The notes: a model not told the origin generated them from the sequence alone. A stretch of 64,000 nucleotides of DNA from Actinomycetospora straminea (GCF_028737255.1 NZ_JAQZAN010000016.1:94936-158935); one strand, 5' to 3'; positions 17,780-25,796 are shown, counted from the first letter of the stretch. Made by a program: numbers and translations.

Positions 17780-18931
17780 TCAGCCCCCCGCCGCCGACAG
17801 CGCCGAGCACGCGCCGCACGCCGCGCAGCCGGCGGCCTGGTCGGCGCCGCGCATCCCGGCGGCCACCAGCACCTTGGCGACGCGCGCGGTGACCTCGGCG
17901 AGCAGCTCGGGGTCGGGCGCGGGGTCGCCGCCGGCGAAGGCGAGCGTGCCGGGGATCGGGCGGTAGGGGACGACGAAGGGGTAGACGCCGCGGTCGACGA
18001 GCTCGGCGGCGCCGGCGACCAGCTCGTCGGGGTCCTCGCCGAGGCCGACGATGAGGTAGGTCGAGACGGCGTTCGGGCCGAACAGGCGCACGCTCTCGTC
18101 CCAGGCGAGCCGGTACTGGCTCAGGGGGACGGTGGCCTTGCCCGGCATCCAGCGGGCACGCACGGCGTCGTCCAGGGACTCGACGTGGATGCCGATGGCG
18201 TCCGCGCCGGCTTCCTCCAGCTCGCGCAGGGCGGCGAGGTCGGACGGCGCGGGCGGCTCGCACTGCACCTGGATCGGCAGCCCGGGCACCGCGGCCTTGA
18301 TCGCGCGCACGCAGCGGGCGAGGTGGCGGGCGCCGCGGTCGCGGCCGTTGCTCGTCCCGGTCGTCAGGACCATCTGCCGGACGCCGTCGAGGCGGACCGC
18401 GGCCTCGGCGACCTCGGCGAGCTGCTCGGGGGTCTTCACCGCGGTGGTGGCGCCGGTGCGCAGCGACTGCTCGATGGCGCAGAAGCGGCAGCGATCCGCT
18501 TCCCCGTACCGCACGCAGGTCTGCACGACCGTCGTCGCCAGGACGTCGTCGCCGTGCAGCCGGGCGATCTTCTCGTAGGGGACGCCGTCGGCGGTGGTGA
18601 GGTCGTAGAAGGCGGGGCGGGCGACGGTGGCCACGTCGACCCCGAGGTCGGTGACGCCGCCGTCGGGGCCGGTACGCACGAGCCGCCCGTCCCGCAGGCG
18701 GTAGGGGCTCGCGGGGTTGATCGGGATCGTCGTCCTGAGCCCGTCGACGAGGACGTGGCCGTCGGCGGACGGGCCGGCGCCGCCGGGGCGGCGCAGGGGG
18801 ATCGTCGCGCCGAGGTCGGTGGTGGTGCTGTCGGGGACGGTGCTGTCGGGGATGGCGCTGTCGGGGAGGTCGAGCGCGACGCCGCGGACGGCCAGGGCGG
18901 AGCGGGCGGACAGCCCGGGATCGGGTGACAT
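17780..18931 (-). CDS. MSMEG_0568-type radical SAM protein
   Basis: This 383-residue radical SAM enzyme belongs to the Nit1C cluster. The cluster-binding cysteines are 139, 148 and 151 (TCVRYGEADRCRFC), a CX8CX2C spacing instead of the usual CX3CX2C. The barrel follows with VLTTGTSNG (GGE-like strand) and IQVQCEPP. A second Cys group, GCAACGACSA, sits at the extreme C-terminus and may bind an additional Fe-S cluster. The N-terminus carries a short repeat of Pro-Asp-Ser triplets coded by a 15-bp tandem DNA repeat near 18827-18862. It lies between the MSMEG_0572-like gene and the GNAT-AIR fusion in one transcription unit. The substrate is unknown. Confidence 0.88.
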   Translation of the reverse strand: MSPDPGLSARSALAVRGVALDLPDSAIPDSTVPDSTTTDLGATIPLRRPGGAGPSADGHVLVDGLRTTIPINPASPYRLRDGRLVRTGPDGGVTDLGVDVATVARPAFYDLTTADGVPYEKIARLHGDDVLATTVVQTCVRYGEADRCRFCAIEQSLRTGATTAVKTPEQLAEVAEAAVRLDGVRQMVLTTGTSNGRDRGARHLARCVRAIKAAVPGLPIQVQCEPPAPSDLAALRELEEAGADAIGIHVESLDDAVRARWMPGKATVPLSQYRLAWDESVRLFGPNAVSTYLIVGLGEDPDELVAGAAELVDRGVYPFVVPYRPIPGTLAFAGGDPAPDPELLAEVTARVAKVLVAAGMRGADQAAGCAACGACSALSAAGG

Positions 18932-19005
18932 GGCGGACCTCCTGGGCTCTCGACGCGGGGTGGCTCGGGGCCGGTGCGGGGTGGTCCCGCACCGGCCGCG
19001 GCGCG

Positions 19006-19524
19006 TCAGAGCTGGTAGGTCGAGTTGATGATCGCGCCCTTGCGGGCGTAGTGGATGAGCGCGTCCTGGACGTCGAGCGGGTGCGTCGGGATGACGCCCT
19101 CGATGAGGTCCTCCTCGCGGGCGCCGTGCAGCGACAGCCCGAAGCGGCAGCAGTAGACCTTGCCGCCCTCGCTCATGAACGTCTTGAGCTGGTCGTTGAT
19201 GTTGTGCTCGCCGGGGAACGCCGAGGTGCCCGTGGTGGGGAACCCGCGCGTGGCCAGGCAGTTCAGGGAGCCGGGGCCGTAGAAGTACATGGCCGACTCG
19301 AAGCCCTTGCGCAGCGCGCGGGTGGCCTGCAGGACGGCGACGAAGCTGACCGACGACTCGTGCGCGATGCCGTGCACGAGGGTGAAGTAGGTCTCGCCGT
19401 TCTCGGCCTGGAGGTCGGGGAAGACCTTGGTGCCGCCGTAGATGCTCGAGCCCTCGGGCAGCGACGGGTGCGGGATCTCCTCGAGGCTCTTCTTCTCGAC
19501 GTCGGAGAGCTCGGTGCTGGTCAT
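19006..19524 (-). CDS. MSMEG_0572/Sll0783 family nitrogen-starvation protein
   Basis: This 172-residue protein is the first gene of the Nit1C operon. It has the family features KVFPDLQAENGETYFTLVHG and LNCLATRGFPTTG, with paired cysteines in KVYCCRFGLSLHG. The fold is DsrE-like in appearance, but the biochemical function is not known; the cyanobacterial homologue Sll0783 is induced by nitrogen starvation. The ATG has an excellent GAGGAG 5 bp upstream. The 400-bp region before it contains a GlnR-like box and a hairpin repeat. Neighbouring Nit1C members for a flavoprotein (MSMEG_0569 type) and a small protein (MSMEG_0570 type) are missing here. Confidence 0.88.
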   Translation of the reverse strand: MTSTELSDVEKKSLEEIPHPSLPEGSSIYGGTKVFPDLQAENGETYFTLVHGIAHESSVSFVAVLQATRALRKGFESAMYFYGPGSLNCLATRGFPTTGTSAFPGEHNINDQLKTFMSEGGKVYCCRFGLSLHGAREEDLIEGVIPTHPLDVQDALIHYARKGAIINSTYQL

Positions 19525-19678
19525 GGTTCTCCTCGGGCAGCCGGGGTGGGACACGGTGGAACGACGGACGGCGCGGGCGTGCGACGCCGGGGATCGTGGA
19601 GAGGGAGCGGGGTCCTCGCCGACCCCGCGGGAGGAGCGTCGGGACCGTTCCTCGCTGCGACCAGCACACCAACGACCG

Positions 19679-19705
19679 ATTTCCGAAGTGTTTCCTCGTG
19701 ACTAC
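19679..19705 (-). promoter_or_regulatory. candidate GlnR box upstream of Nit1C operon
   Basis: On the minus strand three pentamers, GTAGT, GAAAC and GAAAT, follow each other with 6-bp spacers. The 11-bp periodicity and sequence resemble the actinobacterial GlnR pattern gTnAC-n6-GaAAC. The site lies about 155 bp upstream of the first gene of a nitrogen-starvation operon. The first and third pentamers are imperfect. Confidence 0.45.
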
Positions 19706-19770
19706 GAGAGCGGGTCGTCCTCCCCCGCGTGTTTCGCGGCGGTGACCCACCCCGCCGACCCACGAGCGAT

Positions 19771-19836
19771 GCGGCTGACGCACGGGGTGTTGTCAGCGTG
19801 GCGTCCACGCTGACGTCCGACGTCAGGAAAGCCACC
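19771..19836 (-). repeat. hairpin repeat copy B, left of AbiEi-like gene
   Basis: Read on the minus strand: GGTGGCTTTCCTGACGTC, a six-base variable spacer, the hairpin CAGCGTGGACGCCACGCTG, and the tail ACACCCCGTGCGTCAGCCGC. About 59 of 66 positions match copy C at 20924-20988 in the opposite orientation, so the two bracket the AbiEi-like gene as inverted repeats. Confidence 0.85.
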
Positions 19837-19928
19837 AGCTCGCTCGCCCTGTCCCCACCCCCGACGTCTGTCCACAGGCGCCACCGCGCGGCTCACGCTC
19901 CGGCGCCGTCGTCCCCCACCGTCGGCGC

Positions 19929-20906
19929 ATGCGCAGAGGCGACTGGGCGGTGGCCCCCGAGGTGCTGTGGGCGGCGAGCAACGAGGGGGTGATCGCCGTG
20001 CGCGAGCTGGAGCTCCTCGGCGTCCCCGAGGCCACCGCGTACCGGCGCTGCCGTCACGGCGGGCCGTGGCAGCGCCTCGGGCCGGGCATCGTCGCGCTGC
20101 ACAACGGCGCCCCGACCTGGCGTCAGCTGCTCATCGCCGGCCTCCTGCACGGCGGACCAGATGCCCTGATCACGGGACGAGCGGCACTGCGCCTGCACGG
20201 GCTGCGGCACGGCCCGGCGCCCGAGAAGGTCCACCTGCTCATCCCCCACCCGCGCCAGGTCCGCAGCTGGCGCACGTTCCACGTCGAGCGGACCTCGCGC
20301 ATGCCCTGGGCCGTCGAGCGTGGCGGCCTCCCGGTCGCGCCGCTGACCCGGGCCCTGCTCGACGAGGCCCGGCTCATGACCGATCCGACGGCGATCGCCG
20401 GCCTGCTCGCCGAACCCGTCCAGCGCTGGCTCGTCACGCCGGCGGCGCTCCTCGAGGAGCTCGACGCCGGCTGCCGGAAGGGCAGTGCGGCGCCGCGGGC
20501 CGTCCTCCGCGCCGTCGCCGCCGGGGTCCGCTCGGCGGCGGAGTTCGACGCGCGCTCGTGGTGGCTCGCACAGTCCGAGCTGCCGCCCGCGCGGTTCAAC
20601 GTCCGCGTCCGCGACCTGTCCGGCCGCACGGTGGGCGTCGTCGACGCCCTCGTCGAGGACGTCGGCCTCGCGTGGGAGATCGACTCCGTCGAGCACCACT
20701 TCGCCACGCCCGACCAGGTCGAGGCGACGGCTCGGCGGCAGCGGGCCCTGCGCGGCGTCGGGCTCCACGTCGTCAGCACCCGGCCGTCACAGCGACGCGA
20801 CGACGAGGACGGCGTCCTCCGCGACGTCCTCGACGGGCTGGCGGTCGCCGCCGCCCTCCCGGCGCCGCGGGCGACCTACGCGGACGACATCGCGCGCGCG
20901 AGCTGA
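19929..20906 (+). CDS. AbiEi-like / DUF559-type protein
   Basis: This 325-residue protein resembles the actinobacterial group annotated as type IV toxin-antitoxin AbiEi-family antitoxin-domain proteins. An N-terminal winged helix (residues about 15-60, ending in YRRCRHGGPWQRLGPGI) is followed by the ALITGRAALRLHGL segment. A C-terminal nuclease-like region has DALVEDVGLAWEIDSVEHH and later GVGLHVVSTRPSQ, similar to the Vsr/DUF559 fold. No AbiEii toxin gene is adjacent, so a toxin-antitoxin role is not supported by context. It is a single gene bracketed by inverted hairpin repeats, which suggests it moves as a cassette. Confidence 0.75.
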   Translation: MRRGDWAVAPEVLWAASNEGVIAVRELELLGVPEATAYRRCRHGGPWQRLGPGIVALHNGAPTWRQLLIAGLLHGGPDALITGRAALRLHGLRHGPAPEKVHLLIPHPRQVRSWRTFHVERTSRMPWAVERGGLPVAPLTRALLDEARLMTDPTAIAGLLAEPVQRWLVTPAALLEELDAGCRKGSAAPRAVLRAVAAGVRSAAEFDARSWWLAQSELPPARFNVRVRDLSGRTVGVVDALVEDVGLAWEIDSVEHHFATPDQVEATARRQRALRGVGLHVVSTRPSQRRDDEDGVLRDVLDGLAVAAALPAPRATYADDIARAS

Positions 20907-20923
20907 TGGTTCGGGCCCGAGCA

Positions 20924-20988
20924 GGCGGATTTCCTGACGTTGGACGCCAGCGTGGACGCCACGCTGAGACACCCCGTGCCTCAGCCGC
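20924..20988 (+). repeat. hairpin repeat copy C, right of AbiEi-like gene
   Basis: The copy reads GGCGGATTTCCTGACGTT, spacer, CAGCGTGGACGCCACGCTG, then GACACCCCGTGCCTCAGCCGC. It starts 18 bp after the AbiEi-like stop codon. It is the inverted partner of copy B, and both have the CCCGTGC-TCAGCCGC end facing outward. Confidence 0.85.
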
Positions 20989-21037
20989 CCCAGGGGAGGA
21001 GCGCTCGGGGAGGCCGGGCGGGCCGGGGGTGGGGGGG

Positions 21038-21295
21038 TCAGCGGAGGGTCGGGGTGGAGCCGTCGCCCGTCTCGATGCCGCCGGAGGGGTAGTACGTCGT
21101 CCCCGTGTACGAGGTGGTGGTGCCCGCGAGGTTCTCGACCACGCTGGACAGGAAGACCGTGATCGACGTCCCGGCGTCCGCCAGGGTCGAGGCGCCCTCG
21201 CGGGTGTTCGAGGCGGCGTCCTGAGGGTTTGAGATGATCGCGAACAGCACCAGGATGATGACGATCGTGCCGATGACCCGGGCGAGCATGGTCAC
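21038..21295 (-). CDS. small single-span membrane protein
   Basis: This 85-residue protein has one N-terminal membrane helix (IGTIVIILVLFAII) followed by SNPQDAASN and a hydrophilic Thr/Gly-rich tail. It shares the pattern helix-IS(N/Q)PQ-helix with the 52-residue protein at 61181-61339, so both seem to belong to one small-protein family. The GTG at 21295 has GGGG at Shine-Dalgarno distance; an ATG two codons later is an alternative. The function is unknown. It is last in line behind the narK-hemD-chelatase group. Confidence 0.65.
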   Translation of the reverse strand: MTMLARVIGTIVIILVLFAIISNPQDAASNTREGASTLADAGTSITVFLSSVVENLAGTTTSYTGTTYYPSGGIETGDGSTPTLR

Positions 21296-21338
21296 AGCAT
21301 CACCCCATCGTGACGCCGAGTAAACCTCGGTGTGGCGC

Positions 21339-21713
21339 TCAGTCGCTGAACAGCCGGTCGAGCGGCACGTCCGTGAACCCGATCGGCGGAGGCACGGCCT
21401 GCGCCCGGTCCACGTCCGGCGGTCCGACCGGTCGTCGCGGCTCGGGGACCCTCGACGGGATCGGTCGGGGCCGGCGCACGGTCCGGGCGAGGAGCCGGTC
21501 GCCGACGACCGTGCCGAGGTACGCGTCGGACGGGTCGAGGACGTCGTCGCGCGGCTCCGGCGTCGGCTCGTCCGCCCAGGGGAACCAGCCGATCCACCGG
21601 TCGCCGGTGCTCCACAGGTACGGCAGCCCGGGCCGGTACCAGGCGATCCAGCGCCCGTCGGACGCGAAGAGGCGCACGACGAGCCCGACCGGCGCCCGGC
21701 CGCGCGCGGTCAC
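21339..21713 (-). CDS. conserved hypothetical protein coupled to chelatase gene
   Basis: This 124-residue protein is not assigned to a known enzyme family. It has a Trp-rich N-terminal half (SDGRWIAWYRP and DRWIGWFPWADE) and a Pro-rich C-terminal half. Its GTG start overlaps the stop of the sirohydrochlorin chelatase-like gene as GTGA, so it is translationally coupled to it. In M. tuberculosis a small conserved gene (Rv0258c) sits in the same position next to Rv0259c-Rv0261c. A role in nitrite or siroheme metabolism is only suggested by this position. Confidence 0.7.
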   Translation of the reverse strand: MTARGRAPVGLVVRLFASDGRWIAWYRPGLPYLWSTGDRWIGWFPWADEPTPEPRDDVLDPSDAYLGTVVGDRLLARTVRRPRPIPSRVPEPRRPVGPPDVDRAQAVPPPIGFTDVPLDRLFSD

Positions 21714-22384
21714 GCCGCCGCCCGGTAGCGGCGCACGACCACGGCGACGACGTCGGGGTGCTCGCCCAGCGGTTCGGCGACGACCGCCGCGCCCGCGTCG
21801 CCCAGCCAGCGGTGGAACACCCCGGGCGCGAGCAGCCAGCTCGCCACGGCGACCCGCGGTCCCCGCGACCCCGCCGACGCCACCACCGACGCCACGCGGG
21901 GCTCGCCGCCGGCGATGTAGCCGACCGGCACCTCGTGGCCCACCCGTGCGGTGAGCAGCGCCGCCGCGGTGTCCAGGTCGTCCCGGGCGCGCGGGTCGGT
22001 CGACCCCGCCGCGGCGAGCACCACCGTGTCGCCGGGCCGGGCGCCGGCCTCCGCGAGCCGGTCGAGCAGCACGCCCACCAGCTCCGGGTCGGGGCCGAAG
22101 GCCTCGGCGACGACGACGTCGGTGCGGCCCGTGGCGGCGAGCTGCTCGGGCACGTCGACGCGCACGTGGAACCCGGCGGCCAGGAACGCCGGCACGATGA
22201 CCACGGGCCCGCCGAGCTCGGCGAGCGCCTCGGCCAGCGTCGGGCTCACCACGTCGGCGTAGGCCAGCCGCACCTCGACCTCGGGCACGGCCCGCGCCAC
22301 CGCGGCGGTCAGCCGCTCCCACGTGGCGCGGCCGGCGGCGTCCTTCGTACCGTGGGCGAGAAGGAGCAGGGCGGGAGTGCTCAC
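21710..22384 (-). CDS. sirohydrochlorin chelatase-like (CbiX) protein
   Basis: This 224-residue protein has the CbiX/SirB fold: the N-terminal LLLLAHGTKDAAG carries the metal-site His, and GGPVVIVPAFLAAGFHVRVDVPE contains the second His. A second half-domain follows with VVLAAAGSTDPRARDDL. The family inserts Fe or Co into sirohydrochlorin. Here, next to nitrate uptake, iron for the siroheme of nitrite reductase is the likely product. The GTG start overlaps the stop of the hemD-like gene by four bases. Confidence 0.85.
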   Translation of the reverse strand: MSTPALLLLAHGTKDAAGRATWERLTAAVARAVPEVEVRLAYADVVSPTLAEALAELGGPVVIVPAFLAAGFHVRVDVPEQLAATGRTDVVVAEAFGPDPELVGVLLDRLAEAGARPGDTVVLAAAGSTDPRARDDLDTAAALLTARVGHEVPVGYIAGGEPRVASVVASAGSRGPRVAVASWLLAPGVFHRWLGDAGAAVVAEPLGEHPDVVAVVVRRYRAAA

Positions 22385-23226
22385 ACGCCCGCCACGGCGC
22401 GCGCGTGCTCCTCGAGCCGCTTGACCATCGCGCCCAGCCGGAAGCGCTCCGGCGCGATGCCGACGACGCCCAGGCGCTCGAGGGGCGCGCTGGTCACCGG
22501 CCCCACGCAGCAGGCGAGCACCCCGCCCCCGTCGAGGCCGGCGCGCAGGGCGGCGACCACCTCGGCGCGCAGGCCCCGCGCCTCCGCCCGGTGCACGAGC
22601 CCCTCGACCGCCGGCGCGCTCGTGAACGTCACGGTGTCGACCGCGCGCGCCACGATCGCGTCGATGAGCGCGTCCACCGCGGGCAGGTCCGGCGGCGGCT
22701 CCCACCGGTAGACGTCGACCGTCGTCACGTCGGCGCCGGCCGCCCGCAGCGCCGCGAGGAAGTCCGTCATCGGGTCGCCGTGGCGCTGCACCACGATCCG
22801 CGTGCCGTCGACCCCGGTCGCGAGCAGGTGCTCGAGCACCTCGGGCGACGACTCGGTCGCGTCCGCCGACCACGCCTCGCGCAGCCCGGCGCCGCGGATC
22901 GCCCCGCGCGCCTTCGGCCCGCGCGCGAGCAGGGTCGCCGACGCCAGCACCCGCGCCAGCTCCTCGCCCAGCCCCCAGCTCTCCGCCACCGACAGCCACC
23001 CGCGGAACCCCTGCCCCGTGGTGGCGACGACGATCGCCGGCGGGTCGGCGAGCAGCGCGCGCGTCGTGGCGGCGAGCTGCGCGTCGTCCTCCAGCGGCAC
23101 GATCCGCATCGTCGGCCCGTGCACGACCTCCGCGCCCTTGCGGCGCAGCAGGTCGAGCTGGTCGTCGGCGCGGCGGTCGGCCGTCACGCCGACCCGCCAC
23201 CCGGTCAGCGGCCCGCTCACGATCAC
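22381..23226 (-). CDS. uroporphyrinogen-III synthase-like protein
   Basis: This 281-residue protein has the two-domain HemD fold, with LTGWRVGVTADRRADDQLDLL at the start and VDTVTFTSAPAVEGLVHRA in the second half. HemD closes hydroxymethylbilane to uroporphyrinogen III, the precursor of siroheme. The mycobacterial homologue Rv0260c carries an extra OmpR-type DNA-binding domain at its C-terminus, which this protein lacks. The GTG start at 23226 has TATCCT six bases upstream and no Shine-Dalgarno sequence, so the mRNA is probably leaderless. It forms a unit with the chelatase and lies 58 bp downstream of narK. Confidence 0.82.
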   Translation of the reverse strand: MIVSGPLTGWRVGVTADRRADDQLDLLRRKGAEVVHGPTMRIVPLEDDAQLAATTRALLADPPAIVVATTGQGFRGWLSVAESWGLGEELARVLASATLLARGPKARGAIRGAGLREAWSADATESSPEVLEHLLATGVDGTRIVVQRHGDPMTDFLAALRAAGADVTTVDVYRWEPPPDLPAVDALIDAIVARAVDTVTFTSAPAVEGLVHRAEARGLRAEVVAALRAGLDGGGVLACCVGPVTSAPLERLGVVGIAPERFRLGAMVKRLEEHARAVAGV

Positions 23227-23284
23227 GCCCCCAGGATAGGTCGCCGCGCCACGGGACGACGGCGGACGAGCACACGGACAGGGC

Positions 23285-24652
23285 TCAGACCTCCGCGTAC
23301 GAGACCCGCGTGCCCGTCTTCGGGTCGGTGGCGGACGTCGCGCTGCGCATGTAGACGACGAACGTCACCGCCATGCAGGCCGCGTAGAAGACCAGGAACG
23401 CCCAGAACGCCGGCGCGCCCGACTGCGTGGCCCGGAACGACGACCGGAAGGCCAGGTTGATGAGCAGACCGCCGAACGCGCCGACGGCGGCGGTGATGCC
23501 GATCGCGGCCCCGGAGATGCGCCGCGCCCACAGCAGCGCGGTCTCCTGGTCCCACCCGCGCTCCTCGGTGGCGGCGAGCGCCTTGGTGCGGAAGATCGAC
23601 GGGATCATCTTGTACGTCGAGCCGTTGCCGATGCCCGACGTGATGAACAGCAGCACGAACCCGACGGTGAACAGGGCCAGCGAGTCGACGGCCGACGCGG
23701 CGATGCAGATCACGGTGGACACCGCCATCGCCGCGAAGTTCCAGAAGGTGACCTTCACGCCGCCGACCCGGTCGGAGAGCCAGCCGCCGACAGGGCGGAT
23801 CAGCGACCCGAGCAGCGGGCCGATGAACGTCACCGCGGCGGCCTGCAGCGGGGTGCGGCCGAACTGGTTCTGCAGGACCAGGCCGAAGGCGAAGCTGTAG
23901 CCGATGAAGGACCCGAAGGTCCCGATGTAGAGGAACGCCATCACCCACGTCTGGGCGTCGCGGGCGGCCTCCTTGAGGGCACCGGCGTCGTTGCGCACCG
24001 ACGAGATGTTGTCCATGAACAGCGCGGCGCCCACCAGCGACAGCACGATCAGCGGGATGTAGACCGCGAGCAGGAGGCGCGGCGCGTCGGGGCCCGCGGT
24101 CGCGATGATCAGCAGGCCGACGAGCTGGATGACCGCCACGCCCAGGTTCCCGCCGCCGGCGTTGATGCCGAGCGCCGCGCCCTTGGCCCGGTCCGGGAAG
24201 AACGCGTTGATGTTGGTCATCGACGACGCGAAATTGCCGCCGCCGAGACCGACGAGCGCCGAGATCACGACGAACGTGGTGTACGAGGTGCCGGGCTCCA
24301 TGAACACGGCGAGCAGGACGGTCGGCACGAGCAGGAGCGCGGCGCTGATCACCGTCCAGTTCCGCCCGCCGACCACCGCGACGGCGAGGCTGTAGGGCAG
24401 GCGCAGCGCCGCCCCCACGAACGTCGCCACCGAGACCAGCAGGAACTTGCCGGCCGCGTCGATGCCGTAGTCGGGCCCCATGAAGAGCACGAGGACGGAG
24501 AACAGGGTCCAGATCGAGAACCCGATGTGCTCGGAGAAGACCGAGAACCACAGGTTGCGGTTCGCGATCCGCTTGCCCGTGCGCTGCCAGAACGTCTCGT
24601 CCTCGGGACGCCAGTCGTCGATCCAGCGTCCGCGCACCAGGCCTGCGGCCAT
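23285..24652 (-). CDS. narK: nitrate/nitrite transporter of the NarK family
   Basis: This 455-residue major-facilitator protein with twelve predicted helices carries both signatures of nitrate/nitrite porters: GLGGGNFASSMTNINAFFP followed by GINAGGGNLGVA, and the second-half SGIGNGSTYKMIP. It should import nitrate or exchange nitrate for nitrite. The ATG has GAGGAG at good spacing. The upstream gap contains a GlnR-like box at 24722-24737, which fits nitrogen control. No nitrate or nitrite reductase gene is in the window. The downstream genes supply siroheme functions. Confidence 0.93.
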   Translation of the reverse strand: MAAGLVRGRWIDDWRPEDETFWQRTGKRIANRNLWFSVFSEHIGFSIWTLFSVLVLFMGPDYGIDAAGKFLLVSVATFVGAALRLPYSLAVAVVGGRNWTVISAALLLVPTVLLAVFMEPGTSYTTFVVISALVGLGGGNFASSMTNINAFFPDRAKGAALGINAGGGNLGVAVIQLVGLLIIATAGPDAPRLLLAVYIPLIVLSLVGAALFMDNISSVRNDAGALKEAARDAQTWVMAFLYIGTFGSFIGYSFAFGLVLQNQFGRTPLQAAAVTFIGPLLGSLIRPVGGWLSDRVGGVKVTFWNFAAMAVSTVICIAASAVDSLALFTVGFVLLFITSGIGNGSTYKMIPSIFRTKALAATEERGWDQETALLWARRISGAAIGITAAVGAFGGLLINLAFRSSFRATQSGAPAFWAFLVFYAACMAVTFVVYMRSATSATDPKTGTRVSYAEV

Positions 24653-24721
24653 CGTCTCGCCTCCTCACCCGGCCGCGGGGCGGCCGGTCGGTGGTGGAGA
24701 GGCGGACGTTAGGAAGCCGGT

Positions 24722-24737
24722 GTTACGAAGGCGTGAC
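24722..24737 (-). promoter_or_regulatory. GlnR-like box upstream of narK
   Basis: On the minus strand GTCAC-n6-GTAAC lies about 70 bp upstream of the narK start. Both pentamers fit the gTnAC half-site of GlnR and have the correct 6-bp spacing. GlnR control of narK-type genes is known in related actinobacteria. Confidence 0.55.
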
Positions 24738-24804
24738 GGGGGGTTGCCGTGGCGGGAACGCGCTGTGCGGGACGCGTCACGCCCGCAGGTCCGGGACGGC
24801 GGGT

Positions 24805-25731
24805 TCAGGACGGCGGCAGCAGGCTGCCGACAAGGCGCGCGGCGTGCTCGAGGCCCTGCAGCGACTCGCGGGTGCACGACGGGTGCTGCGCGTGCACCGC
24901 GAGGCGGAACAGCAGCGCGTGCAGCAGCATCTGCGGCCACTGCACGAGGTGGGCCCAGCGCGTGAGGATGCCGGGGTCGGCACCGCCCCAGGCCAGCGCG
25001 TCGATGACGACGACCGCCGCCGCCCACTCCACCGGGCGCCAGAACGGCACGAGGTCGAGCACGGCAGGGGGCGCACCGGGGTCGGACGGGTCGAAGAGCA
25101 CGGTGCCGAACAGGTCGCCGTGCACGAGCTGTGACGGGCGCTCGAGCGCGCGCCGGCGACGCGCGAGCTCGCCGAACAGCGTCCCGCCCGTCTCGGGGTC
25201 GAGCGGGACCGTCCGCTCGCCGAACGCTGCCCGGTCGGCGCGGGCGAGCAGGTCGTCGCGGTCGTCGACCAGGCGCGGGCGCTCCAGGCGCGCCGTCGCC
25301 CGGTGCAGGCGCAGGGAGGCGGCGACGACGTCGTCGTGGCGCGGCTCGACGCGGCCCGCGACGTCGTGGCTGGCGGCCCACCCGGCCACGACGCGGCGGC
25401 CGTCGCTGGCGCGCACCGGCCGCGCGAGGCGCAGCCCGTCGACGCCGACGGCGGCGAGCTCCTCGATCGCACCCGCCGACCACGCCGCGAGCACGGTGTC
25501 CGCGACCGGGCGCAGCACCAGCGAGTCGCAGCGCCAAGCGGGACCCGGGAGGTCCGGGCGCGGCCGCGGCACCGCCTCGCGCACGCCGAAGGCGGTGCGG
25601 ACGTGCTCGGGCGGGCCGTGCTCCAGGCGCGGGTCCGAACCGGAGGTGCCCGCGCCCACGTCGGCGTCCTCGGCCTCGGGCGAAAGGGCCTCGGGCGAGG
25701 GCGCCGTCTTGTGCGTGGGCGCGGCGGTCAC
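24805..25731 (-). CDS. TIGR02569-type actinobacterial phosphotransferase-like protein
   Basis: This protein of about 308 residues matches the actinobacteria-specific family named TIGR02569, which has an aminoglycoside-phosphotransferase-like fold. The Brenner-type motif is HGDLFGTVLFD near residue 206, and AVLDLVPFWRPVEWA follows where the DFG-like metal site would be. The function is unknown. The GTG at 25731 is preferred over one three codons upstream, because TAGCGT lies exactly 7 bp before it and no Shine-Dalgarno sequence is present; this is the leaderless pattern seen repeatedly in this window. It lies between cynS and narK on the same strand. Confidence 0.75.
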   Translation of the reverse strand: MTAAPTHKTAPSPEALSPEAEDADVGAGTSGSDPRLEHGPPEHVRTAFGVREAVPRPRPDLPGPAWRCDSLVLRPVADTVLAAWSAGAIEELAAVGVDGLRLARPVRASDGRRVVAGWAASHDVAGRVEPRHDDVVAASLRLHRATARLERPRLVDDRDDLLARADRAAFGERTVPLDPETGGTLFGELARRRRALERPSQLVHGDLFGTVLFDPSDPGAPPAVLDLVPFWRPVEWAAAVVVIDALAWGGADPGILTRWAHLVQWPQMLLHALLFRLAVHAQHPSCTRESLQGLEHAARLVGSLLPPS

Positions 25732-25796
25732 GCTGCGCACGCTACTCGCGCGCGGGGAGCGACCCCCTCAGCCCGACACGGCGTGTCTCGGTGCTT

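Larger units (their letters stand above)
19525..19928. other. intergenic promoter region of the Nit1C operon
   Basis: This divergent 404-bp gap holds a candidate GlnR box at 19679-19705 and hairpin repeat copy B at 19771-19836. No tRNA, small RNA or convincing coding sequence is seen. Short open frames across it are created by the repeat and have no recognisable start signals. Confidence 0.6.

Noticed and set aside
19702..19896. Short open frame through repeat copy B (Gly-Gly-Phe-Pro-Asp-Val...)
   Set aside because: The frame is created by the repeat, has no ribosome site, and the same residues recur at copy C in noncoding DNA.
19929..20906. Complete type IV toxin-antitoxin system
   Set aside because: No AbiEii-type nucleotidyltransferase toxin is next to the AbiEi-like gene on either strand.
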